NCBI GenBank assembly: GCA_907163375.1
Contig: CAJQUW010007880.1
Location: forward strand, 654,374-718,373
Source: Prostheceraeus crozeri
Lineage: Eukaryota > Platyhelminthes > Polycladida > Euryleptidae
Direction: 5' to 3'
DNA: 64,000 bases
The position numbers were made by a program, and so were the translations under genes. The notes below the pieces were generated by a model that saw only the letters and a list, made by a program, of their open reading frames with translations, had not been told where the DNA came from and ran no database searches. Numbering within the stretch: the stretch's first letter is position 1; each line of letters begins with the position of its first letter. This document shows positions 12,999 through 24,643 of the stretch, in pieces.

Positions 12999-13330
12999 AA
13001 TATATATATATCAGGGGTGGGCCGCCATGATTGGATCTGTGACACATTTTGTCACATCTTGATATTCGGGATTTGTCACATTTTGTCACGTACCGATTGG
13101 CGCAAATGTCACATTTTGTCACATGCTCATTGACATAAAAGTCACATTTTGTCACATGTTGATGAAAACACATGCCGGTACGCAAAAGATTCCAGGCAGT
13201 TATCAATTTTGCCTTAAAGGCTGATTTTGTAAGTAGAGCATTATTTAAAATATATATCTGACGGGGTTATAACGGGACAAATCGAGAAAATCGTTAATTT
13301 ACTAATTATTTTATTTTTATTATTCCATAT

Positions 13331-13620
13331 GGGTGGTGTTCGTGGCACAGTGGCTAAGTGCTTGGTCTAGCGATCCCGAGGTCGAGCCCTGAAAGTGTCA
13401 CTGGAATTATAGTGAGGACGGGCATCCGGACTAAAAGATCACAAGTGTCCAGATTGAAGTCTGACTTCTGTCAGCACCGTCCAAGCCTTCAATATGGGGA
13501 GTAGCGACATTGAACCATCACTTCATTCCCATGGAGAATAGCCATTGAAGGTGTACAACATTTGCCCCAAGATTTGCTGTAATAACGAAACAGAGCCGGT
13601 AAAAAATACCGGGACACATT
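13331..13620 (+). mobile_element. tRNA-derived SINE
   Basis: The sequence starts with an RNA polymerase III internal promoter: an A-box-like GTGGCACAGTGGCTAAG at about 13342 and a B-box-like GAGGTCGAGCCC about 35 bp later (13378-13389). It is followed by a non-tRNA body and an adenine-rich stretch. The short distance between boxes is as expected for a tRNA-derived SINE head. No clear target duplication was found, and the 3' limit is approximate. It lies inside the hAT element. Confidence 0.6.
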
Positions 13621-14194
13621 TAACTTTGTTTTAAGTGAAAAAATTGCACTCAAACCTTGTAGTTTTATTACAATTGATTCTTCTTATAGTCTCGAATTTA
13701 TTTGTGATTCATTACTAATGGCAAATATGATTGCATAATAAACACGCACTCGAAGATGTTTCCAAATGTGAATTTACAGACCATATTATTTCACAGAAAA
13801 TAGGAAAAATTCGTTTTCAGTGAATAAATACCACTCAATTTTATAGCGATTACTATTGCTTTTGTTCTGTATTCAGATCAGTGATAAATAGAAATACATG
13901 CGCGTGCATTATAGGAAGCATGCATTCACGGTGACTGCTACGATCTGGACATGACAATCAAGAAACATATGGCCACATAAATGAATGTTACAATTGGGCC
14001 ATCATCACATAACACGTCGAAGTCAACTTTGAAAAGTCGGACAAATTACAAGACGAATGGCTTGGCGAAGCAAGTACAGGTCGCAATTTGGAGCAAGAAG
14101 GGGGGGAAAAGATCAATCTTACATATCCCATTATACAAATTATCATCAAAGAATATAAAAGAAAGCTAAAAGAAGTCAAACAGGTATTAGCTAC

Positions 14195-14590
14195 TTGGAA
14201 TCAGCTCAATTTGACTGTACAATAAAGCATTATTTGACATTTAACACAAGACAGAAAGATATCGAACCATTGCTGAAAATGATGTGTGGAAATCATGATT
14301 TAGCGGTAAGAACAAGAGCTTATAGAAATAGATTAGAATATGAAGACAGAATATGTAGCATCTGCAATGATGGAACAATAGAAACTGTATTTCATTTTAT
14401 CTGTGAATGTTCGATGTACAACAAAATAAGATCACAAATAACACCATTTCTTGTCAATATCACAAAGCGAGATTTCTATAGAATGCTTCAGAAAATTGAT
14501 ATAGGAGGTATTGTGAAGTTAAGCAAAATCATAAAAGCAGCAAATGAAGTCAGATCTAAAGCATTGTTACAGCAACGAATGATTGCATGA
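14195..14590 (+). mobile_element. LINE reverse-transcriptase C-terminal fragment
   Basis: An open frame of 131 codons shows the C-terminal zinc-knuckle-like pattern of many non-LTR retrotransposon proteins: RICSICNDGTIETVFHFICE then CSMYNKIRSQ (C-x2-C, H-x3-C, Y...R), preceded by 'L..MMCGNHDLAVRTRAYRNR'. Only the tail of the protein is present. The reverse-transcriptase catalytic region and endonuclease are absent. It is embedded in the hAT element and may have been carried along with it. The clade cannot be set from this short piece. Confidence 0.6.
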
Positions 14591-15582
14591 ATATCATTCA
14601 ACTGCATAAAACCGAGACACGCAATAACGCTCTCAGTCGAATTTACTGAAGTCTATATCAGCCAACGAGGTCCGGAACATTGAGTTTGAATTGTATGCAA
14701 TTGTGCATCAACATTGAATGCTCCATTTCAGGTAAGCAGCTGCTCAATATCATTTATATGTATGATTTCAATAAATATGCGAGAATATTTATACTTTAAT
14801 AAAATTCTGTTCCGGACCTCTTACTAAATAGGTATATAAAATATGCTTTGGCATACTTTCAATAATTAAAAACTTGACAATGTGATATCAAGCCGCTTAT
14901 ATTTATTAATGCTTATAACCTATCCTCTAAATATCATTCATCCACTTCTTGCTATAATAAAATAGTACTTTATTCAAATGCAGTTTGTGCAATGTCAATG
15001 TCATCTCCTTCCAGAGCTATCCTAATTTCTCCATCGTTGCCTGCTTCATGATATTGTCATCTATCTTGTAAATATTCCCATAACATTATCATAGTCGTAA
15101 TTCTAACATTGTTCGCCATATTTTGTATTCGTATTCTCGATTGAGAAATAAACGTTCTGATATTCTGATATTCTGGAACATTAGAATAAATACTGAAGAA
15201 AGACATTGGAAAGCATGACTTCGTTATTTCATTCAAACGAAGTTAATGCTCCTCTATGACTTTGTTCACATTTTGTCAGAATATTTTTTCCATGAATTTG
15301 TCACATTTTGTCACACAAACAGCAAAAAATACACATTTTGTCACATTTTATTTTGAGATGAAAAATTGTCACATTATGTCACATCGGCCCACCCCTGATA
15401 TATATATATATAAGAAATGCTCAACTCAAATCAAAACAAGTATTTCCTACCGGTATCGTCTCTTCTCGAGACTTTTAAAGGGAATAATGATTTATTTTTC
15501 AAAATTTTCATAATAGAATTCTGCAAAAATATAGACTTATTACATGGCTACATTTGAGTATAGAGATTAAACGATAAATAAT

Positions 15583-16085
15583 TCACGTATCAGAATTAAG
15601 GTCTGGCTTAAGCATAGTGATTGAATATTTTTCTTTCTTCTCCCTAGCAATCCTATTGCTACTTAGTGGCATCTGGTAAAAGGGAGCTGCTCTGAACCTA
15701 ATATCGAGATCATTGGCGCAATTTGCTATGTGTTTACTTACTGTTAATACGGCATAATGTCTGTTGTTAATATGTTGCCGGTGTGCGGTTAATCGGTTTC
15801 TGAACATGTCTCCGGATTGGACAATATAATATTTGTTACAACCGTTACAGAATAGAGCGTAAATAATGTTATGGGAAAGGCAATTCAGATTTTGCTTGAT
15901 TTTAAACGTCTTCATTTTACCATTTTTGAAATTATTTCACGTTGAAATTGTTTCACGTTCTATGATAATGGAACAACAGCTACATCGTTTATCACCACAT
16001 TTCTCTATTCCTTTAATTGTTTTCCGATTTTTAACATTAAGTTAACTCTTTTACACATAGACAATGCATCACATCAGGCTAGTAT
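15583..16085 (-). mobile_element. Penelope-like element, GIY-YIG endonuclease fragment
   Basis: The minus-strand frame 15583-15915 reads NIIYALFCNGCNKYYIVQSG...RLTAHRQHIN...VSKHIANC...R.AREKKEKYSITMLKPDLN. This is the GIY-YIG nuclease that follows the reverse transcriptase in Penelope-like retroelements: the I-Y...C..C..YI start, an R..H helix, and the closing E..yI..LkP.lN. The canonical YIG is YIV here. Upstream (to about 16085) a Cys-rich linker (EKCGDKRCSCC) can be read, but the reverse-transcriptase core is missing, so the copy is 5'-truncated, as is usual for these elements. It lies about 400 bp from the host exon at 16485. Confidence 0.75.
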
Positions 16086-16484
16086 ATTTTCTAATCAGAA
16101 ATTAACGCTTTCACCACATCATTACTTTAAGAAGCTCGTGCTTGATCTGGTAAAAATCAAAGTCTTATCCAAATAAAGAGTATAGCAATTTTATATAAAT
16201 CAGCTCGTTCGTTGTCTTGCGAAAGTCAGTATTTTAATGAGAAGTGCAGACAGCTGAAAAGAGTCAACGATGAACTTGTCGACTGATGTGATTGGATGAA
16301 CAATGACGGATCTTTGTAGTGATACAGTGTATAAATGGGAAGTTAAATGTACGACATGAGTTAGAAAGCACATGTATCGGTGTATTTCGACAACAATTTA
16401 CTTGGTCAATATTTACATTGACTTCAATGTATAAATTCTACATTTCATAAATTTGATTGAGATAACGTCTTCAAAACCACTTAC

Positions 16485-16642
16485 TTTTGGTCATGAACCC
16501 AACGTTTCAGGTTTTCCACAACTTCAGTCGTTTCATTCTTCAAGCGTTCTTCATTTTGACGGGATTCATCAAGTGCCTTGACAAGCCGATTAACTTCCTT
16601 TTGCATTCGAGCAATCTCCTCTTCTCTGGCTATCAAACGTTC
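16485..16642 (-). CDS. Coiled-coil protein, exon
   Basis: A 158-bp exon with acceptor ..cgtcag and donor GTAAGT. It reads ERLIAREEEIARMQKEVN...LKRWVHDQ and ends two bases into a Lys codon completed by the 12167-12241 exon. The sequence is strongly heptad-like. The Trp-containing RWVHDQK segment near the end is one of the few distinctive points for a family search. Confidence 0.85.
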
Positions 16643-19600
16643 CTGACGAGACAATAAATGCATATGTGAAGCACAATAATATATTTGAATTATTCGTATG
16701 TGTTCCTTGAACAATTCTATATGAAAATCATCTAAATAATAGAAAATCCGATTATCCGGATATCGAACACACCCGAAAATCAAATTATAATCCATTTATA
16801 TTAGTAGCAGTAAAGCTTCTTTACCACTATGTAGCCTATTTTTTTATTTATGTGCATTATATTCTATGCATGAACAATATGAGGCTTTATGAAGAGTTTT
16901 GATGGCACAGCGAACGGTTGTTGCTATGTTATTCGATGATTTACAAAAATGTAACACGAAATAAGTCCTAATGGACACTAGTACCCATCTCCCCCGACCG
17001 CAACTCGTCTCACTGGCTAGTCCACGAAAGAGAGTACATGTAAGAAAAAAAATATTTGAATTACATGCTTGTGATTAACATAGACATAGGCTATCGAAGT
17101 TTATGATTTAAGGTAAAGAATCTCAAAATTCATTGACTTTCTTGGGTCAAAAAGTCATGGCAGCTATGGCTCAAACTTGCTGATGAATGGTAGAAATTTT
17201 GCCTTATTGTAGACATGCTGAAAATTTGATTTAAACATTTATGATTTTTTATCATCAAAAATTTGGATTATCCCTTTTGAACGTGATGAACTTAATATTT
17301 TTCGCATCATGGCTATTCTGCCATTCATCTAGGGTCAAACATCCAGACCGCTACGAAAAATTTCAAAATGTTTTTTCATGAGCAAACTAAACGATATTGG
17401 AGCAGATATCACTTTCATATGAAAGTGACCGCAATAAAGTATTGATCAACGCAGCAGAGGCTTAATTATGTGAGCTTCTGTTTCTATAGAGAAATGCCTT
17501 CTGTTCATGTGCCGAAAGTTACAACTTTGTCGTAAAACGTGCGGAACTTATTCATAAAACAGACAAATTTCTTCCGGATGTATGGTCATTATTCATAATA
17601 GCTGTGTAAAAATCCTCCAGATATTTAGTGCGCATGATGTGGTATGTATACGTATTCTATTGGACAACCGACTGCGACAGGCCATAGACAGAACACTGAT
17701 GCAAAAATGAAACGCTGACACTACCAGAGTGTAGGTCAGTTTGTAGGCTAAAGTATGCACAGCATACTGCATAGAGCATCAAGCACCCTACTATCAAGGC
17801 AAATCATGACGGACTTTTCAATTCGAATTTGAGTTTTCCTGGTCATGTTAGTGTAACAGTTCACCAGATGGCAAGACAAATTCACGTGGGTGATAGGGTC
17901 ATAGCGATGTACATGCACATGCGGTAAATTATGCGAAGAAAGCTGGAAATATTTGAATTGGCCGCTGCAACCTGACAAAATTTATTCTACTAGTGTTATG
18001 ACAGATATCAACTCACTCAGAGAATCCCTTCTCTTGTTCTCAATCGTGGAAGGTGTAGAACAACTTGCGTGATAGTTTTTAATATTCTGTTATTCTGCTT
18101 GTTTTTTCTCCTTAGTACTTTGACGTAGTAATGGAATCAGAAATATTTATGTTTTCGTTATCGTATTCTCATAGTTTACTCTTGACAATTTTCATCAATT
18201 ACAATATTTATAAGAACGTCTTTGGTTGAACATTTAATCGATTTTTCGATTTTCCATCACACCAATTTTAAACATAGTTTGACGTTGTTCTTCCGAAAGT
18301 TATCAGGAAGATGCACTTGATCTGTTTTATGTAGGTGTTGATCTGGAACTGGTACGTGTATTACGTACTGCTTCGGTTTATTACTATTTAAGTTTTTTTA
18401 ACCTCTTTCTAGCAACATGGGCTGAATTTGTATAGAAATATTTCGATAGCATTTTAATTAAAATATTTAATTGGTCTTGTTTCTCTACTACACGACAAAT
18501 TTAGGAATATAAACATTTTAAATCATATTTGTACATATTTTCACAATCTCACATCAAATATATTGTTCTAAGTGTTAAATTTCACATAATCCTAAAAGGA
18601 ATATCAATACAAATTGTGGTCAGCTGCATTTGGAAATCAATAAAGATAAAAAAATAGTTGCAAAAAATAAGGATAAATTGACACGACGATTTTGAAATAG
18701 TTTCTACAAGATGAAATTAAATCAAAACTTTTTGGGAAGTAGTCTCAGAGAAAAAAGGTTTGAAATTAACATAAATCTATTTTTAATTTGAAGTCGTCAG
18801 TAGAGGCTGTGAAATTTTATTTTACTTCAACTGCTGTTTAACTATCAACGAGGAGCAAATCATAGAAATTGCTTAAGTCTGCTGTAGGATGTCTAATGAA
18901 AGTCATTTATCTTCATTGCAATGTTGCTGCAAATGCGCACTACACACAGATGGTTACAGAAGGACTATAGCAGCGACAGACATTCATCACAAGAATGCCT
19001 AGACAAACAAATGACATGTAATGGGGCAGTAGGCTATGTCTCTCGATAACGCCTGGACAAAATTGCCAGTGGGAACTTCAAGCAGTCAAAGCTAACAATT
19101 TCTATGATTAACGAGACTCCTTCCGATATTAAATTTGAAATCGATTGTCCAAATTAACTTTGGTAGTGCAGCCATATGAAGATGCTCCCAGTGAACACTA
19201 TCCGTTCTTGTTAAGGGCCAATTCTAACTTTATTACATAGTTAATCAGAAGATTAATGACTTAAATCAATTAATTAATGACCAAAAGTCAGCAAAAACGA
19301 AAATTCTTCAAGCAAGCTTTCTTCACATTGAACACGTCCAATAACTCCATGTTCAAGCTCCTAAACATGATTTCATGAAAATAAGATAAATAGAAATTTT
19401 TCTCATTGCTGCACTGATGATATGATCGGTTAACGGCAGCAAAATCTCTATGAGATGTTTCAAGCACAAGTGATTTATTTCAATGTGAGTTCAGTAAATG
19501 AGATAAATGACAAGTTTTAGTATCAAAGTAAGCATCAAAATGATTGCATCTGTCATGATTGTCATGTCTGTATTTCAGGAATGAAAATAGAGTTAATTGT

Positions 19601-20397
19601 CAACATTTCGACTTCTTCGTCTAGGAAAGGCCTGAAGAAATCACTGATTCATCATGTGCAATGATACGTCGATTCGAATGATAAAAAAATGCTGAAATAA
19701 AATATAGGTTACAGCATCAGAAAGACTTATCAACTCAACGTAAATAATTCATCATTAAATCATCGACGATTCTTCTTGCTATTTAGCTTATAGACTGCAA
19801 TATGCATTACGTGACAAATCGAGTAAAGAGAGCGGAGTAGACTACAATGTCATGACCAATGATGGCCTATGTAAAGGAGACTGTGAGCAATAAATAAAAG
19901 TGTCGGAAATACTGATGCTCAGGTTTTCCTACGAAGTGACAAGGAAGGGCTAAATGAGGAACGAATTTGTGTGAAAGAAGTTGAAGTTGGAGTTCTGACT
20001 GAAGAGCTGACAAAGGTAGGGGACATGTGTACAAAAGCGAGAAGGATTATGTCGGAAAGATAGTCAGCGAATTAGATAGGGAAAAGAGTGAAAACAGACT
20101 CAGGAGGTGATGAAAAGACTGTGTACATGATCAAATTATCATTCAAATAATGAAAATTTCTGTATGCACTTGTAACCCGAAACGTCGGGTTTTGAAAAAG
20201 TTAGATAGCGATAGATAATTTCAAAAAGGACGCATATTTTTTTCTTAATTATGAGGAAAGGTAAAACCTACGCATAGTGGAGCACTTCCCGAAAGAAGAC
20301 ATGAAAGCGATGGCTGAGCGACCATCTTAAATTTTGACAGTTAACTAATTTATCGAAAATTCAAACCACTCGTACTCTTCTTCGTAAAAACACAATA
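16643..20397 (-). other. Intron of coiled-coil gene
   Basis: About 3.7 kb of AT-rich intron to the left end of the pogo element. No open frame, RNA gene or clear transposon structure was recognised. Confidence 0.4.
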
Positions 20398-21867
20398 CAG
20401 TGGAACCTCCAAAAGCGGAATGCGGAGTGTTTGATGAACCACCTGCCATCAATCAGACCTTATATACATAACAAAGCGGAGGAAATACCTGAAAGAGGAA
20501 TGAGGAGCACTAATGAGCTCCCGGCTCACTCCATTAACCTTAAATAATCTAATAAGAAGCGCAGTAGCTGAAAAAAATATTATATTGAAAATCGTTCAAA
20601 CTGTTTCTATATAAAATCTATTCAACGGTAAAAAAATCATTAATACTTTTTGTATCTTCGATTCATGCATAATTTTAAGAATTTTGGCAGAAGCGGAGCC
20701 GACCCAAGCAGCGTTTTCATACAATCCTCTTGCAATAGAGAAATTCTTCAGATCAATAGTGTATTGTAAGGCCTTGTCTGCGGTGATAGCTGTCGGTGAT
20801 TCGTTTCTGTCTCCAATTGTTGATTCTATTCTTCTCTTTTTTGAATCTTCTTTTTCTTGAATGACTTCTTCTATAAATTTCTCTATCTGTCTGCACTGAG
20901 TAAGGCCTCGTCTGCGTCAGTCTCCGCAGTCACATCTGCCTTGGAAAGAGAAGATGGTTGCTTGTCGGGAATCAAGAATCAAACTTTCTCCAGACATCTG
21001 GCTTTCTCCTGCTTTCCTTGCCCATGCAAGCACGAGGTCATCAAGGCCTCCAGTCTTCAATTTTCCGACTCTTTCAAGAATCATTCAATTCCTGCGGATT
21101 CATTGGTAAAAGCTCGTTCATTTGCTTCTTCACCCTGCTAACAGCTCCGATAGATGAATTGCAGTTCTTCGCTGCATCGACATGCGACATTTTCTTTCAT
21201 AAATCGGCAGCCTTCTCACGCTGCCGCTTTAAGGACAGATGGTTCTGCGTTTTGGGTGGCATCACAAAATGCATGTGAAAAATGCAAAATGGACTAGGAT
21301 AAAGGAGACAGTAGCTGACGATGTGAAAACGAAGTGTCGAATGTTCTTTGTGTCACCGATCACGAGTTCACTTGGACAGTTCGCATCAGATCAATGAACG
21401 GGTACGAAATGAGTGCAGCATATTTGCAGTCTTTTCATGAAAATTCGAAGAAATTCGCAACGCCGACAGCAACCGTTTGCCGAGTACAATGCGTCTATCT
21501 CCCTTCTCATGATTGGCTGAGGGTCATTGTCAACAAATGAGTTCTCTTCCAAGAACCTCACCAGAGGAAACTTGCTTTGATTTGAAAGAGGATTGCCTTT
21601 AAAGCTTTGATGCGTTTTTAACAAAAGATAATAATTAATTGTCTAAATGGTGCATTATACACTGTATGTACAATGTGTATGCATCGTAGTTTAACATGAA
21701 CATTTATTTCAAGGCTACCAGCACTGGCATATGCGATAAACGTAGGCCCCCTTACATGAATATAGATTATTTTTGTCAAATAAAATGATTTAGAATATAT
21801 TTCGCTAGATCATGCATAAGCGGAGTGTACTAAATCCCCGAACATTCCGCTTCTAGAGTTTCCACTG
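20398..21867 (-). mobile_element. pogo/Tigger-like element, internally deleted
   Basis: The inverted ends are CAGTGGAACCTCCAAAAGCG (left) and CAGTGGAAACTCTAGAAGCG (right, opposite strand), flanked by TA at 20396-20397 and 21868-21869. The minus strand carries, from about 21260, MPPKTQNHLSLKRQREKAAD, a helix-turn-helix stretch (HVDAAKNCNSSIGAVSRVKK) and a start of the CENP-B-like second domain (LDDLVLAWARKAGESQMSGE), with at least two in-frame stops. From about 20800 downward it resumes as a C-terminal tail (ESPTAITADKALQYTIDLKN). The DDE catalytic core between them is missing, which explains the 1.47 kb length. It is therefore a non-autonomous deletion derivative. Target TA, end sequence and domain order all fit the pogo branch of Tc1/mariner. 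Confidence 0.8.
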
Positions 21868-22028
21868 TATTAGTGAACTACGAATCTGCGAGAAATCAGA
21901 GCGACAGTGAACAAATATTGGAACTGACTAATTGTTTATATTGATAATGTGCGGATTCTTTGTTTCTGTATGATATAACCCTGACACCAAGGTCTTCAGA
22001 TCGATGTTCAATAAGTTCAAAGGCTCAC

Positions 22029-22169
22029 CTGCAAGGACGCATTTTCTACTCGAAGTTCCACAACACTGTTTTGAGAGCTAACAGCTTCATCAGCTGCGTT
22101 TCTTGAACGTCTCTCCTCTTCAACAGCTCGACCTTCAAGGTTGCGGAGGTCTTCCATCATTGCAGCAAC
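22029..22169 (-). CDS. Coiled-coil protein, exon
   Basis: A 141-bp phase-0 exon with acceptor ..cttcag and donor GTGAGC, reading VAAMMEDLRNLEGRAVEEER...VVELRVENASLQ. It continues the charged coiled coil and joins in phase with exons at 16485-16642 and 26521-26715 (or the doubtful exon at 23979). Confidence 0.85.
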
Positions 22170-23978
22170 CTGAAGAGATGCAGATTGTTCTATAAAGCGA
22201 TGCTAACTTTACAGCATTTCATTGGAGAGACTAGTGCTCTCTTCATTCTTTCGCCTTCTTGGGGATTTGTTGAAAGGCTTGATAGGGTGGCGAATAAAAA
22301 GCACAAATTATGCGAAATCAAAAATGCGTGCATCCTGTACATAATTTGCTATTCCTTCAAACCATCATTCACAGAACCTATGATTTGCTTGGCTTCTTTT
22401 GAAACGCTCTGACCATTTATCCACTGAAAGCATTAGGGCGAGTGAGCATGCATTTGCAATGTGAACTGTTGCACTGGAACACCGTCGGCACCAAAATGTT
22501 GCTTCATATACGCTTTATGCATTGTGAGGCACTAAAGTGCATGACATTAAGACAGAATTCTTTTTGCAGAAGCAAGATCTAAAAATGGCTCGAATAAAGA
22601 TACCAGATATTTAAGAAGTCTGACATCTTCTATTTCATTCCCATGTAGGCCTAACTTATTCACCGTAATCAGAACTTAAGCATATCCAACATGATATTTT
22701 TTACACTCCATAGACGTCAAGAGGAGCTGCATGAACTACTGATGCAAAAATAGTTACTGAATCTGATTATTTCATCATACTAAATATGTTTACAGTTAAC
22801 TATCTGCGGTATATTACTGTATTACATTAATTATATTGTTGAATGTAATATATATACATATCATACATAAATTGCATTTAATATTATATCATGCATAATC
22901 GTAATGGACTATTTACAGTACTTGCATGGACTATGTCTATGATAAAAATAAGACGTTACAAAGAGAAAGTAAAAGGTAAAAAATGATTAACTTAATGCAC
23001 TACTGACAATTTATATGATCACATTACGAAGTGTTTGGAGTGTTCATGAAATAAACACTTTTTATGATTGCCATTTATAATAGGTTTTGCTTTGAAATAT
23101 ACCCAGTATCGGTTATAGACGATATATTGTTCACTGACACAAATGTCAGATGAAAATTAATGCATGCAACCGATTTGTTTCCTATATCATTCACAAAAAA
23201 GTCTTGATATTGGAAGCATTTTTAATCAAGCTAAATTCAGTGCATAGCAATGCTCCACTTAATGCTTATGTACTCATTTTGTTATCATACTTTTTTCCAA
23301 GGAAATGTATTGTGTACTCCTACTATCTGTCCTCGCTCCCTGTCTGACAATTGCTAATCAAGCAGCTATCGGGCTAATTTAGTCAACCCAAGACATCACC
23401 TGTATTTCATTATTATAGTTCCCAGTAGTGAAGAGTACAAACGATAAATAATACTTCAGTAGTTTTGAAGAATATTGAATTCGTATTTAGTGAACACCGT
23501 ACGCACTATTATCGACAGTCCCTGATTCTTACCACGAGATTGTAACTTCCTGAATAATTAAATAATTATACAATAATTGAAATCACTAAATTCAAAGCAA
23601 AGCTATCACGGTGACTACTCCCTGATGGAAAAAAATCATGCACAATTCACGAACTTTTGACTTGCTTGCCAGTTTAATACACTGACAAAAGATCAACCAA
23701 TAAATCAAGATATATAATCTCGAAGCACAAACGTCGAAGTATAGACTAAAGATTTTTCTTCAAAATCCCCATTCCCGTTGCAAATTTGCAAATTTCTTGC
23801 ACAGTATCAATCCGCGAAATTTTATCTTTTGCAAAATTATTAACTAAACAGAAGAGATTGAATCACATGTCCAAAATACTTACTCTTCTTGAGTAACATG
23901 CGAGCATGCATCACTAAGTCAACATAATCCGTTACTTGCTGATTCAGCTGTTACTTAAAGAAGAATGTCGAATCTTAC
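22170..23978 (-). other. Intron of coiled-coil gene
   Basis: AT-rich intronic sequence. No gene, RNA or transposon structure recognised. Confidence 0.4.
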
Positions 23979-24047
23979 TTGTAAAGCAATATTAACACCG
24001 TAAATAATGTCGGACTTCATTAAGTCAATCCACTCTTTTCGAATTGT
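23979..24047 (-). CDS. Possible small exon of coiled-coil gene
   Basis: Sixty-nine bases bounded by ..ttttatag and GTAAGA, open in phase 0 and reading TIRKEWIDLMKSDIIYGVNI then ALQ. The splice sites are good and the phase fits both neighbouring exons. Unlike them, the peptide contains Trp, Tyr and Gly and does not look like coiled coil. It could be an alternative cassette exon or a chance match. Confidence 0.35.
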
Positions 24048-24643
24048 CTATAAAATAAAAATAAAAGCAAAGCACTTTTGAATTATAGGCACTAGGCAGC
24101 TGTATTTTGTGAAAGTTAGAATAATCAACAACACGCAACATTGTTTTTAGTATTCATTGTGATGTTCAAAAGCTCATATTTTTCTTACTTTCATAGTCTC
24201 TCAGCTTTCTTTTATTTTCTCCACTGCTCTTACTTGCATGTCTATGATGTTCTAATGTCCATTGATCAAGAGTTTAAACCGAAGATGCGTGTGCATGCGT
24301 GTACAAGTACACACTGAAGATACACGGCACATGTATTTGACTACTTAATATTTTCGATGTGGACATCCATCACTGCACAATTTAATGATAGTAATGAATA
24401 GTAATTTAATAATACACATTTTTGCATATTTTTGTATAATTGACAATATCCAGAAGCTCCATATGCAATCTTCCAGAATTTGAATCTCAGAGTAACGATA
24501 TCGAATATACTATGAATGCATCCTTGTTCTATGAATAACAGATTGAGAAGGATTATCTAGAGATAGGACATGATAAATGAATGGATGTCTTGCTCAGCAG
24601 AAATTGAATTCACTTATCTAGAAAAAGAATGCAAAAAGATATA

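Larger units (their letters stand above)
13012..15397. mobile_element. hAT-type element carrying a SINE and a LINE piece
   Basis: The termini are CAGGGGTGGGCCG and its inverted copy CGGCCCACCCCTG, flanked by atatatat (13004-13011 and 15398-15405). CAGGGGTG ends and an 8-bp duplication that fits nTnnnnAn are typical of hAT transposons. The flanking TA run makes the duplication less certain than it would be elsewhere. Just inside both ends are several copies of TCACATTTTGTCACA, in the same orientation at left (about 13040-13160) and right (about 15260-15385). No hAT transposase is recognisable. The interior holds a tRNA-derived SINE (13331-13620) and a LINE C-terminal fragment (14195-14590). 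It is inserted in or beside a Penelope-like element. Confidence 0.75.
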
